Positions 8,745 through 16,425 of a DNA stretch of 64,000 bases are shown here, one piece after another. The stretch is taken from contig JBAXII010000007.1 in assembly GCA_037138475.1 (NCBI GenBank), forward strand, positions 1 through 64,000, given 5' to 3'. The notes under the pieces were generated by a model that saw nothing but the letters and a program-made list of their open reading frames with translations, was not told the DNA's origin and made no database searches. The DNA is from JAGOLU01 sp037138475 (lineage in GTDB: Bacteria > Patescibacteriota > Microgenomatia > UBA1406 > GWC2-37-13). A program made the translations under genes and the position numbers. Numbering within the stretch: position 1 is the first letter of the stretch; each line of letters opens with the position of its first letter.

Positions 8745-9629
8745 ATGCACGTACATTTTTTTAAGGTAAGCTCACGTCTCGGTCTGCTTAATATACCAAA
8801 TAAGGGCACCGAAACAAACATCGGGGTAGAGTCGGGTCCTGACGGAGTGCTCACTCCAGAGTTTTTGCGCCAATTGCAGAGTAACTACTCGCTTTCTCAC
8901 TATACATTCCCCGTCCCCGAAGAGGTGAGGCCTGGTACCTATTTTGATCTGTTGGCTCGCACCAATGCAGACTTTATCTCTCATGTCGCTTCTCAAACGC
9001 GTGCCGACCAAGTGCAGGTGATTGTTGGAGGAGATCACGGGATCTGTTTTGGATCAGTATTGGCCGCACTACGCTCACTCCCCCCGGGGAAAACCATTGG
9101 GTTTGTCCAGTTTGATTCACATGCAGATCTGCATAAAATCGATACCTCTCCTTCAGGTAACTTTCATGGCATGTGGCTCCGCGCGTTGACCACGGGCATC
9201 GGCCACCAAGCGTTAGACTCACTCGTGACCCATCGTCTCGATCCCCATGCAATCACCTTTTATGGCAACCTCGATCTGGAAGCAGAGGAAGTGAGATATA
9301 TGCGTGAAAATCATATTGATGTATGGGGAAGTCAAGATATTGAGCGTGACCCGGCTCAAACTCTTGCTCATCTCCGCGCATTCATCAGCCACTATGATCA
9401 TATTCATGTCAGTTTTGATATTGATGTATTTGATCGTACATTGGCACCGGCAACGGGGACGCCCGCACCAAATGGATTGTCTGAGAAGCATGTATTTCCA
9501 TTACTCGAGGTACTCTCTCATGCAAAACATATGTCGATTGACCTCGTCGAAGTAAATCCTGAGAAACCAGGAGCTGAAAAAACTATTGCACTTGGGCAGC
9601 GAGTCATTGAGACGCTATTGAGAATATAA
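8745..9629 (+). CDS. Arginase/agmatinase-family ureohydrolase
   Basis: The 294-residue protein shows the binuclear manganese site of ureohydrolases: GGDHG near residue 97, D-x-H-x-D as FDSHADLH near 124, and the D-x-D of SFDIDVFD near 225. The family hydrolyses a guanidino group to urea (arginine, agmatine, guanidinobutyrate) or formimidoylglutamate. Motifs alone do not give the substrate. Length is typical. The start at 8745 is in a CT-ATG context, 3 bases after the preceding small membrane-protein gene. No arginine or polyamine genes lie nearby, so it may serve scavenging. A long-standing alternative for such orphan members is a hydrolase with an uncharacterised substrate. Confidence 0.85.
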   Translation: MHVHFFKVSSRLGLLNIPNKGTETNIGVESGPDGVLTPEFLRQLQSNYSLSHYTFPVPEEVRPGTYFDLLARTNADFISHVASQTRADQVQVIVGGDHGICFGSVLAALRSLPPGKTIGFVQFDSHADLHKIDTSPSGNFHGMWLRALTTGIGHQALDSLVTHRLDPHAITFYGNLDLEAEEVRYMRENHIDVWGSQDIERDPAQTLAHLRAFISHYDHIHVSFDIDVFDRTLAPATGTPAPNGLSEKHVFPLLEVLSHAKHMSIDLVEVNPEKPGAEKTIALGQRVIETLLRI

Positions 9630-9678
9630 ATAGAGGCTTTTTGGGTATAATGATCAAACTATTTATTTAATCCACTCT

Positions 9679-10014
9679 ATGATTCATCCAAAAGTTCACA
9701 CAAAAATGTCAAAGGAGCTTGCTGGGTTTGTTGATTTTCTAAAAAAAGAAAAGGTGGTGGGATTGGCTGTAGGTGTCATCGTTGGCGGTGCCGCGACAAA
9801 ACTCGTCACGAGTCTGGTCACGAACATAATCACTCCACTCATTGGACTCGTTGCAGGAGCAAAAGGAGCATTTGGTGGCCTCTCCATAGGACCCGTCATG
9901 ATCGGAGCATTTCTCAATAGTCTCATCGACTTTATCGTCATCATGGCTGTCGTATACTTTATCATCAACAAGGCAGTGAGCATGTTGATGCCAGAGTCCT
10001 CTGATCAAAAGTGA
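9679..10014 (+). CDS. mscL: Large-conductance mechanosensitive channel MscL
   Basis: The 111-residue protein matches MscL. An amphipathic N-terminus (SKELAGFVDFLKKEKVV) leads into the pore helix LAVGVIVGGAATKLVTSLVTNIITPLIGL, shortened here, followed by a periplasmic loop, and TM2 at about 75-98. MscL pentamers open under membrane tension and release solutes during hypo-osmotic shock. It is somewhat shorter than the usual 130-150 residues because the loop and the cytoplasmic C-terminal helix are reduced. A TATAAT box at 9646-9651 lies upstream without a clear -35. The start may be 9679 (CT-ATG context) or the ATG at 9706; the CT-ATG context favours 9679. Confidence 0.9.
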   Translation: MIHPKVHTKMSKELAGFVDFLKKEKVVGLAVGVIVGGAATKLVTSLVTNIITPLIGLVAGAKGAFGGLSIGPVMIGAFLNSLIDFIVIMAVVYFIINKAVSMLMPESSDQK

Positions 10015-10050
10015 TTTGTCAGTACATACAAGGTGATACAATGATCTTGT

Positions 10051-10551
10051 ATGATCGTGCATCTCATATACGCCACCTACTCATCTGGAACCCTCACGGT
10101 AGCTGAGTACATCCAATCACTCCTGGTTGATCGTGGTCACGCATGCACCATCATCCCCGCAGGACAGACAAAGTTGAATGAAATGGACAGTGCAGATCTG
10201 TTGCTCTTTGGATCTCCCAGCTGGGAGCGTGATCATTTCAAATACAATGGTCAGCCACACGAGGATTTCTTCAAACTATTTTCTGCCTATGGGTACGATG
10301 TAGATGCGGAGCGTGACAAGAGGCATTCGTCACTCGATCTCTCGGGTACTCCCTGTGCTGTTTTTGGGTTGGGGGATAGGAAGTATCCCGTGTTTTGTGG
10401 TGCAGTAGATATATTGACTGATTTCCTTGAGTTTTCAAAGGCGACCAGCACCGTAGAACCTCTCCGAGTCGATAGCTACTATTATCATGAACCTGAGCGC
10501 AAAAAAGAAATCGAATTGTGGGTGAGGGAGCTGCTCGCAGCAGTCGGGTGA
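10051..10551 (+). CDS. Flavodoxin-like electron-transfer protein
   Basis: The 166-residue protein shows the flavodoxin fold. The phosphate-binding loop YATYSSGT is at residues 8-15, the isoalloxazine loop FGSPSWERDHF at about 53-63, and FGLGDRKYPVFCGAVD at about 106-121, where flavodoxins have GLGDQxxYxxxFCxA. It would bind FMN non-covalently and carry electrons at low potential in the cytoplasm. Flavodoxin is a common substitute for ferredoxin. No redox partner gene is adjacent. A TACAAT box at about 10035-10040 would start transcription within a few bases of the ATG at 10051, another near-leaderless gene. Confidence 0.85.
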   Translation: MIVHLIYATYSSGTLTVAEYIQSLLVDRGHACTIIPAGQTKLNEMDSADLLLFGSPSWERDHFKYNGQPHEDFFKLFSAYGYDVDAERDKRHSSLDLSGTPCAVFGLGDRKYPVFCGAVDILTDFLEFSKATSTVEPLRVDSYYYHEPERKKEIELWVRELLAAVG

Positions 10552-10559
10552 AACTTTTG

Positions 10560-10588
10560 TTGATTATCTGCATATATATCAGTAGAAT
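10560..10588 (+). promoter_or_regulatory. Promoter of the secreted coiled-coil protein gene
   Basis: TTGATT at 10560-10565, a 17-base spacer and TAGAAT at 10583-10588. The predicted start near 10595 leaves a leader of about 15 bases with no Shine-Dalgarno sequence before the ATG at 10610. Confidence 0.55.
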
Positions 10589-10609
10589 CTCTATTAGTTA
10601 TATTTTTAT

Positions 10610-11314
10610 ATGAAAATCTCATTTATTTCAGCTCTTGCTATCGTTTCGCTCGTTTCAGTACAGCCTGCGTTTGCGGTTTCTGGTTCTACCTCAGCCAATC
10701 CACTTCGTCCCACTATCATGAAAGAAGCACGTGAAGCTATGGAAACAAAACGCCAGGAGATCCGTGCTGAGTCAGAAGCTACCAGAGCAGAGCACAAGCA
10801 AGCAAATGAAAAGATGAGACTGGAGAAGGAGGCAGAGCGCTGCACAAAGCTCAATACTACCATAGACACACGCGTCAAAAAGTTTGAGGAGCATCATGCG
10901 GGTCGTAGAAAACAGCTGAACATCGTCAGGCTTCGCGTCCTCGAGTTTGTCTCGCGACGTGATGCAAAGGGAGTAGACACCTCTGCAGTCAAATCAGCAC
11001 TCGAGGTATACAACTCAAAGTTTGACAAGCTGAATGCCGACCATACTGCATATATCGAAAAGCTCAAAGCCACAAAGCAGTTTGCATGTCCCGGTCCTCA
11101 GGATGAATCACGTGCACAATTTAAAGCAGCTCTCCAAGAAACCAGAGATGCTCAGCGTGTAGTGTTTGAGGATACCAAAGACATCGCCGCCTATTTTAAA
11201 AATACGGTGAAGCCTGCGCTGGATGCGATACGTCCTGCACCTGGCACGGTAGAGAAGCCTCTACCACCACGCGCATCTAGTCCAGCGACACTGTTGCCAG
11301 TGGAAAATAGGTGA
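10610..11314 (+). CDS. Secreted helical/coiled-coil protein, unknown function
   Basis: The 234-residue protein has a clear Sec signal peptide with cleavage after AFA (residues 20-22). The mature part is a charged helix rich in Glu, Lys, Arg and Ala (about 35-200), predicted coiled coil. Two cysteines near 83 and 163 could form a disulfide outside the membrane. The C-terminus is Pro/Ala-rich and disordered. I recognise no family; similar Glu/Arg-rich secreted helical proteins are frequent in CPR genomes and may be envelope-associated. It has its own promoter and is followed 40 bases later by another small anchored protein. Confidence 0.65.
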   Translation: MKISFISALAIVSLVSVQPAFAVSGSTSANPLRPTIMKEAREAMETKRQEIRAESEATRAEHKQANEKMRLEKEAERCTKLNTTIDTRVKKFEEHHAGRRKQLNIVRLRVLEFVSRRDAKGVDTSAVKSALEVYNSKFDKLNADHTAYIEKLKATKQFACPGPQDESRAQFKAALQETRDAQRVVFEDTKDIAAYFKNTVKPALDAIRPAPGTVEKPLPPRASSPATLLPVENR

Positions 11315-11354
11315 TGAAAGTGGTAGTATGAGGATGTGACTCGAGTTGATACCT

Positions 11355-11672
11355 ATGAATAAACTATTGGTCCCTATCATACTCACCGCAGTTTTATCTG
11401 CTTCCATCATTGCATGGATTTTTATCAGTCGGAACCCTTCGCTCGGCGCGGGAGGTATCAGATATAGCATCGATGACGCATCGCCTACCCCAAACCTCGG
11501 CACACAGGGGACCCCGATGCCAGCAAATGCAACTCCGCTTCCGACCGCCGTCCCTCCAGAGCAACCCATAGATCCCTCAACGCTGCTCAAATCAGAAAGT
11601 GACGAGATCACGATGCCTGTTATAGACATGGCAGATCTGCAGGCAGACTTCGATGACCTGCAGACGAACTGA
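11355..11672 (+). CDS. Small anchored protein with Pro/Thr-rich linker
   Basis: The 105-residue protein has an N-terminal transmembrane helix (about residues 5-25) and then an extracytoplasmic tail with TPTP/TPLPT-type linker sequence and an acidic C-terminus ending in DLQADFDDLQTN. No family is recognised. I use the ATG at 11355, which has the CT-ATG context, rather than a TTG 9 bases upstream. It probably shares a transcript with the preceding secreted coiled-coil gene. A 7-bp-period array begins 4 bases after its stop. Confidence 0.55.
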   Translation: MNKLLVPIILTAVLSASIIAWIFISRNPSLGAGGIRYSIDDASPTPNLGTQGTPMPANATPLPTAVPPEQPIDPSTLLKSESDEITMPVIDMADLQADFDDLQTN

Positions 11673-11675
11673 GGT

Positions 11676-11710
11676 AATTCAAAATGTAAAAGGTAACTTG
11701 CAAAATAACC
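11676..11710. repeat. Heptamer array, 5 diverged units (AATTCAA type)
   Basis: Units AATTCAA, AATGTAA, AAGGTAA, CTTGCAA and AATAACC follow one another at a 7-base period. Confidence 0.6.
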
Positions 11711-11790
11711 TCTTGCTTTTGTATGATCCTGACTTGCTAAATTTCTGGATCGTATGACACAGTGGAGAATTGAGGGAATTCTGTATTAGA

Positions 11791-11827
11791 CTCTCAGCCC
11801 TCAGCCCTCAGCTCTTAGCTTTGCTCT
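11791..11827. repeat. Heptamer array ending in GCTTTGCTCT
   Basis: CTCTCAG, CCCTCAG, CCCTCAG and CTCTTAG are followed by GCTTTGCTCT (the complement of AGAGCAAAGC), the terminal sequence shared by seven arrays in the window. It lies 7 bases past the stop codon of the minus-strand HMA fusion gene. Confidence 0.8.
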
Positions 11828-11834
11828 ATCTATC

Positions 11835-13187
11835 CTAGATCACCTTGAATCTTCCGCTGAACATGCCCATGCTACAAGAGAAGGTGACGTACCCCTTATC
11901 GACTGGAGTGAACTCCACCTTATTTTCTCCCTCTTTCAATACCACGAGCGACACGCCTACCTTTGGAGCCTGGATAGTACCTTGACATCCATTGATTTCC
12001 TTCCCTGTGATTTGCCACTCGACGGGTATGCCAGCCTTCACTACAAACTCACTCGGAAAATACCCCGCAGAACGTGCAGTCATCTTTACGATCTGCTTGC
12101 CATTTTCGATGGGTGCCGATTCTCCGGCAAATGAATCTGATTGCAGTGAGATGAGTCTGTAGCCGTATAGTTCTGCAGTATTTGCGACATAGCCAAGTCC
12201 GACAGCGATGATAATGAGCGCCACTACTTTTAGGAACAAGTAATAAAAATGATGTGTTCTCACTTTTGAAAGAAGTGTGATGCCCAGAAGTGCAGGGAGC
12301 GTGCCCAGTGCAAATGCCATCATAAGGAGCGCGCTCTGGACAGGGTTACCCAGGGTGAGTGCATATGCTTGAGTTGATAGGGTAAATCCACAGGGAAGCA
12401 GGTAGGTAAGTCCACCCAACAAGGTTGCACTCATCCATGGCTTGAGTGACTTCGACCTCTTTTCTTCAAGGGAAAGTAGTAGGTGTCTACCTGGTAGATA
12501 GGAAAGGATTTTCCCCAGAGACACGAGATGGAGCATATCAAGTCCCACCAGTATCAGAATCGCAGCCATGAGTAAGTTGAGTCCTGATCCAAACTGGACG
12601 AGCCTCAAAAATGCTCCTCCAAAGAGTGCGAGCGCATATCCAAATGCACCATAACTCAGAACCCGTCCAATCATAAATGACAGAGCGGTCATGAGTACTT
12701 GAGTCTTCGCTTGCTTGTTTACAAAACTAGTAAATACTGCACCAGTAGTGGCCATACAGGTAGAAATCGATGCGATGAGGCCCAATACAAATGCACCTGA
12801 GGTAGTAGCTGATGAAGTAGTTGCGACACTTGAAAGGAGGTCAAATTGATTTGCAAAATAGTAGAGAATACACAAAATGGCTGCAATACCGAGCGTTTCC
12901 TGAAGGTCGCCTGGACTCTTTGTAGTTGCCATACTGCCCTCGCTTGATTGAACGACTGCTTGATCCGCCGAATATACTTTGTACCCATACTCACAAAGCA
13001 CTCCATTAATCTCATCGAGAGAGAGTGCGCCCTTGTGTGTGATAGTGATAAGTCCTGCGTCACGGTTGGGAACAACTTCAGTGATATTGTGAAGAACTTT
13101 CAACTTTAGCTTGACGAGTATGTCACAGCTGGCGCAGTGCATGCCGGTGATTTTGATAGTTGTGGTGTTAGTTGTGATGTGAGCCAT
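11835..13187 (-). CDS. HMA / CcdA-like membrane / cupredoxin fusion protein
   Basis: The 450-residue protein joins three parts. Residues 9-75 form a heavy-metal-associated domain with the copper motif GMHCASC. Residues about 98-345 hold six or more transmembrane helices of the UreH/DsbD_2 (CcdA-like) type, with PCGFTLSTQAY near 265. Residues 355-450 form a cupredoxin-like domain with CQG near 402 and CSMGM near 436. The combination is known from other bacteria and is thought to handle copper or to pass electrons or metal across the membrane. The arrangement implies a cytosolic metal-binding head and an extracytoplasmic cupredoxin tail. No P-type copper ATPase is adjacent. The copper link is well supported by motifs, but the direction of transfer is unknown. 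Confidence 0.8.
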   Translation of the reverse strand: MAHITTNTTTIKITGMHCASCDILVKLKLKVLHNITEVVPNRDAGLITITHKGALSLDEINGVLCEYGYKVYSADQAVVQSSEGSMATTKSPGDLQETLGIAAILCILYYFANQFDLLSSVATTSSATTSGAFVLGLIASISTCMATTGAVFTSFVNKQAKTQVLMTALSFMIGRVLSYGAFGYALALFGGAFLRLVQFGSGLNLLMAAILILVGLDMLHLVSLGKILSYLPGRHLLLSLEEKRSKSLKPWMSATLLGGLTYLLPCGFTLSTQAYALTLGNPVQSALLMMAFALGTLPALLGITLLSKVRTHHFYYLFLKVVALIIIAVGLGYVANTAELYGYRLISLQSDSFAGESAPIENGKQIVKMTARSAGYFPSEFVVKAGIPVEWQITGKEINGCQGTIQAPKVGVSLVVLKEGENKVEFTPVDKGYVTFSCSMGMFSGRFKVI

Positions 13188-13243
13188 AAGGGTGAAAAAA
13201 TACAGGTCATTGTAGCACTGATACCCTCGTATGTGGTATAAAA

Positions 13244-13279
13244 AAACCCATCAGATCATTCAGGACATCTGATGGGTTT
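13244..13279 (-). terminator. Rho-independent terminator
   Basis: Twelve-base perfect stem (13244-13255 pairing with 13268-13279, core CCCATCAGA/TCTGATGGG) followed on the minus strand by a run of T. It lies 7 bases past the stop of the gene at 13286-13555 and would terminate it. Confidence 0.85.
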
Positions 13280-13285
13280 GGGGGG

Positions 13286-13555
13286 TTATTTGACTCCGGT
13301 GGTATACAGCTTTTGCAAATCTGCAACGAGCTTTTTTGGGTTCTTTGCACCCATCTGTACAGTGTCATCCAAGAGTTGAGTCATTAGCGCACGCTTTGCA
13401 GCAGTCGCCAGACCCATAGCAGCATCAATCTGTTGGATTGTAGCTGCATATCCTTTGTTGCCTTCAACCATGAGGATAACTTTTGACAAAGTCCCAATGG
13501 ACTTTTTGATAGCGAGCACCGCAGGTGGCACAGTCACCTTTCTGACAATTTTCAT
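13286..13555 (-). CDS. Small helical protein, unknown function
   Basis: The 89-residue protein is mostly predicted helix with a basic N-terminus (MKIVRKVTVPPAV) and no signal peptide or transmembrane segment. I recognise no family. I start it at the ATG at 13555, which has the CT-ATG context; a longer frame upstream begins in sequence without coding character. A strong terminator follows directly, which supports a genuine, separately transcribed gene. It lies between the copper-handling fusion gene and a Nudix gene, all on the minus strand, without a visible functional link. Confidence 0.55.
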   Translation of the reverse strand: MKIVRKVTVPPAVLAIKKSIGTLSKVILMVEGNKGYAATIQQIDAAMGLATAAKRALMTQLLDDTVQMGAKNPKKLVADLQKLYTTGVK

Positions 13556-13672
13556 AGGTAGTTGTATGAAATTAAATAATAGCAACCATGAACGTAGGAT
13601 AATGGTATGCCTTTTTTTATCACCTGTCAACTAGGTCTAAATATATCAGATAGCATGTAGGCATCTTATCGC

Positions 13673-14095
13673 TCAATCGCTCGAGAGCAGATCACGAATG
13701 TAGTCCTTCAAGATGATAGAGGTACGGATCGTCATAGCGACCTTTGTAGACTTCAAAGGGGATATCCAGAGATATTCATCATGCTCATCACTGAGTGTCA
13801 CCTGAGGAGTCTGGACATGGACTAAGTAGGTCATACAGATTGAGTGTTCGTTCCTCTTATTCAATCTTGACGATATATTTAGTATCGAGGGCATGCGAAT
13901 CTTGATACCAGACTCTTCAAATGTCTCACGTACTACCGAGGTATTTGGGTGCTCACCAAAATCTATATGGCCTCCAGGCAGCTCCCACATGCCAATGTTG
14001 CCCATCTCATTCCTCGACCTTTTGAGGAGGAGGACTTGATCGTGGACGTTTTGGATGATGCATCTGACAGTGACGAAGGTTTTGCCGATTTGCAT
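13673..14095 (-). CDS. Nudix hydrolase
   Basis: The 140-residue protein contains a complete Nudix box, starting GGHIDFGEHPNTS and ending RETFEESG at about residues 41-63, i.e. G-x5-E-x7-R-E-x2-E-E-x-G. The family hydrolyses nucleoside diphosphates linked to another group. The N-terminal strand and the MWELPGG lead-in resemble the MutT/ADP-ribose-type subgroup, but substrate cannot be assigned from sequence. It is soluble. It sits upstream of a 7-bp array and downstream of the aminopeptidase/small-peptide pair on the same strand. Confidence 0.85.
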   Translation of the reverse strand: MQIGKTFVTVRCIIQNVHDQVLLLKRSRNEMGNIGMWELPGGHIDFGEHPNTSVVRETFEESGIKIRMPSILNISSRLNKRNEHSICMTYLVHVQTPQVTLSDEHDEYLWISPLKSTKVAMTIRTSIILKDYIRDLLSSD

Positions 14096-14103
14096 GGGAA
14101 ATA

Positions 14104-14131
14104 AATTGAAAATGTAAAATTCAAAATTGCG
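14104..14131. repeat. Heptamer array, 4 diverged units (AATTGAA type)
   Basis: AATTGAA, AATGTAA, AATTCAA and AATTGCG at a strict 7-base period, between the Nudix gene start and the stop of a 43-residue membrane peptide gene. Confidence 0.7.
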
Positions 14132-14132
14132 T

Positions 14133-14264
14133 TTATTTGGTCTGCCGATTCGTCAGTTTGGAATTTTTGGTACTCTCATCTTTTCCTGGTACTAAGATCA
14201 GTAAGAGGAGCAGGGATATGATAATTATTCCTAGACCAATAGGGAGGAGAAGGATCTTTTTCAT
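14133..14264 (-). CDS. 43-residue single-pass membrane peptide, coupled to the M29 peptidase gene
   Basis: A short reading frame encodes a basic start (MKKILLLPIG), a hydrophobic helix rich in Ile and Leu (about residues 4-26), and a short charged tail. Its ATG overlaps the TGA of the upstream aminopeptidase gene by 4 bases (ATGA), the same coupling used by other real gene pairs here, which is the main support. I know no family. It may be a membrane microprotein or a chance frame; the hydrophobic composition and coupling favour the former. Confidence 0.45.
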   Translation of the reverse strand: MKKILLLPIGLGIIIISLLLLLILVPGKDESTKNSKLTNRQTK

Positions 14265-15460
14265 ACCTGAAACTCTCCTTTTTTATAGATCACTTTCTTT
14301 GTGCCGTCTTTCAGGGTCGCTGTCACCGTACGATCGGTGGTGGACACGATATCGGTGTGTACTGAGGAGTCGTTGAACCCCATCGCTTTCCACTGGTGCT
14401 CTGGCACATCCTTTGGATTGCCTACATAACTATCACGGTATGCCATGCCGAGAGCCACATGTGTGTTGCCATATTTACCTCCTACATTTTCATCATAGAG
14501 CGTCTCACCCATAAACCTTGAGATCCGAGAGTACCTGTGATCAGTGAGCGAAAACTCCCCGATTTTGTCCGCGTTTTCTTGGGCGACCATATCTCGCAGC
14601 GCCTGTTCATTTTCACTGGCCTTTGATGCCACCACGAGACCGTCTTTGAACTCGAGCTCGACACCCTTGATCATCATGCCGTAGCGATACAGCGGCTGGT
14701 TAAACTTGATCCATCCTGAGGTACCGCGCCAATCAGGGGAGATAAATAGTTCAAATGAGGGGATATTTCGCCCACTGCCACCGAGCCACTTGCGATCGGT
14801 GCCGAGCTTGACCTGGAGATCTACATCTGTGCCTTTGATATGTACCGATTCGATAGGAAGGGCATTGAGCTTGTCCTTTGTACTTTCGATCTGGACAAAG
14901 AGCTCCTTCCACTTTGCGATGGGATCTGCGTCGTCCAGATAGCAGGCTTTGATGATCTCGCCCCAGTACTCCTCTTCAGTCATACCCACTTCTTTGGCCA
15001 TCGCGGGCGTGCCATAGAGACCAAGGGTCCAGGTGAGCTGACCCGCATCTTCTTTGTCCCGTCTCGAATCCATGATAGGCTTCATGAGGCGCCCGCGTTC
15101 CATGATCTTTTTGCTGTCTATCCCTTCGAGCTCGTGCTTGTCATGCTCAGAGATGATGCCTACAAAGTGGGTAGCGACTTTGACGCGCTCCAGGAGATAT
15201 TCCTTTGGCATCCACCCGATCTGCTCAGGAGTCGCCATCTCGTAGTAGTCTCGTGAGAGTCCCTCAGGTTGGTAGTTCAGCATCATGTGTCCGCCTGCCT
15301 CCATGATGGACCGTTGGAGATGCTTCAGGAGTGGCTTTGCCGACTCAGAGATCGTGACTGACACGACATCTCCAGGATCGATGCCTCGTCCAGACCAGAG
15401 TGCGAACTTAATGAGGATGTCTGCATATTTTTTGAGGAGGGCATCAGGAGGTGTGTACAT
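14261..15460 (-). CDS. M29-family metal-dependent aminopeptidase (AmpS/PepS type)
   Basis: The 399-residue protein fits the thermophilic aminopeptidase M29 family in length and layout. It has an N-terminal helical domain and then a catalytic half. The catalytic half contains NIPSFELFISPD (metal-site Glu region, about 235-246), GETLYDENVGGKYGNTHVALG (about 320-340, contributing Glu and His) and the H-x-D of SSVHTDIV near 370. Family members remove N-terminal residues from peptides in the cytoplasm using two metal ions. A 43-residue membrane peptide frame overlaps its stop. Start ATG at 15460 has the CT-ATG context. Confidence 0.85.
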   Translation of the reverse strand: MYTPPDALLKKYADILIKFALWSGRGIDPGDVVSVTISESAKPLLKHLQRSIMEAGGHMMLNYQPEGLSRDYYEMATPEQIGWMPKEYLLERVKVATHFVGIISEHDKHELEGIDSKKIMERGRLMKPIMDSRRDKEDAGQLTWTLGLYGTPAMAKEVGMTEEEYWGEIIKACYLDDADPIAKWKELFVQIESTKDKLNALPIESVHIKGTDVDLQVKLGTDRKWLGGSGRNIPSFELFISPDWRGTSGWIKFNQPLYRYGMMIKGVELEFKDGLVVASKASENEQALRDMVAQENADKIGEFSLTDHRYSRISRFMGETLYDENVGGKYGNTHVALGMAYRDSYVGNPKDVPEHQWKAMGFNDSSVHTDIVSTTDRTVTATLKDGTKKVIYKKGEFQV

Positions 15461-15546
15461 AGAAGGTATGATACCACGCGATCACCTGACAGCGGTAGGC
15501 CGAGAGAGTACAATACCCTTACCCTACTATTTACCTATACAAGACT

Positions 15547-16422
15547 ATGAGCACACATTTTTTTAAAAAAGTACACCGAGCAACGACAGATAAACGATTT
15601 TACCAAGAGGTCGCTCATGACTCATTTTGGCAGCGAGCGCGCTATCTTTTCATACTTCTATGGATCACGGGCGTGGTATCTACTGTATATATGAGCATCA
15701 GTGCCTGGAAATGGATCCATGCAGAGATGCCAACTGTTTTCACCGAAATATCCTATGAGCTCGATCATCTGTATCCCTCAGATTTGATAGTAACCATCGA
15801 AAAAGGGGTACTCAAAACAAACCAGGAAAACCCAGTGATGTACAAACCTCGATTTGTGAAGAATGACACTACCGATCCGTATGCGTTAGTACTGGATCCA
15901 AAAGGGACAGTCACCATCGATACTTGTAAATGTATGGCACTCGTGAGTGCGATGGGTGTGAGTGTGCACACAGATAGGAAAGTAGAGTATCGTACTTTCG
16001 AACAAATGGGGATCAAAAGTGATAAGCCAGTCACGATAGACAAGGCAGGGTATGACAGCCTAAAAAAAGTAGTCGCCCCATACATCGCAAATGGGATGAC
16101 ATACCTTGAGAAACTGATATATGTAGCGTCAGGTCTGTTGGTACTGGTGATACCGGTGATCCTTACTGCGAGTTGGCTGATGACGTTGATCTTTTGGTCA
16201 CTCTTTGGATGGATCACCAGCAAGATCATCAAGCGTCCTATCTCCTATGGGGAGACCTACCTCCTGAGCATGTATCTCATCACTCCATTGATATTGATAG
16301 ACACAGTAAGTACTTTTGTTGCAGCACCGCTTCTCACCGGACCTATGAGATTTATACTCTATATCATCCTCGTGGCGATATTTGTTCCGGCATCTGTCAC
16401 CAAGGTATCCCATCACGAATAA
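15547..16422 (+). CDS. DUF1189-like polytopic membrane protein
   Basis: The 291-residue protein has one transmembrane helix near residues 33-52, an extracytoplasmic domain of about 130 residues, and four or so helices in the C-terminal third (about 190-285). This layout and the C-terminal 'YGETYLLSMYLITPLILID' type segment fit the DUF1189 family, whose function is unknown. It ends 4 bases before an ABC exporter gene and is probably transcribed with it. A role in assisting the exporter is inference. Start ATG at 15547 has the CT-ATG context. Confidence 0.55.
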   Translation: MSTHFFKKVHRATTDKRFYQEVAHDSFWQRARYLFILLWITGVVSTVYMSISAWKWIHAEMPTVFTEISYELDHLYPSDLIVTIEKGVLKTNQENPVMYKPRFVKNDTTDPYALVLDPKGTVTIDTCKCMALVSAMGVSVHTDRKVEYRTFEQMGIKSDKPVTIDKAGYDSLKKVVAPYIANGMTYLEKLIYVASGLLVLVIPVILTASWLMTLIFWSLFGWITSKIIKRPISYGETYLLSMYLITPLILIDTVSTFVAAPLLTGPMRFILYIILVAIFVPASVTKVSHHE

Positions 16423-16425
16423 TCT

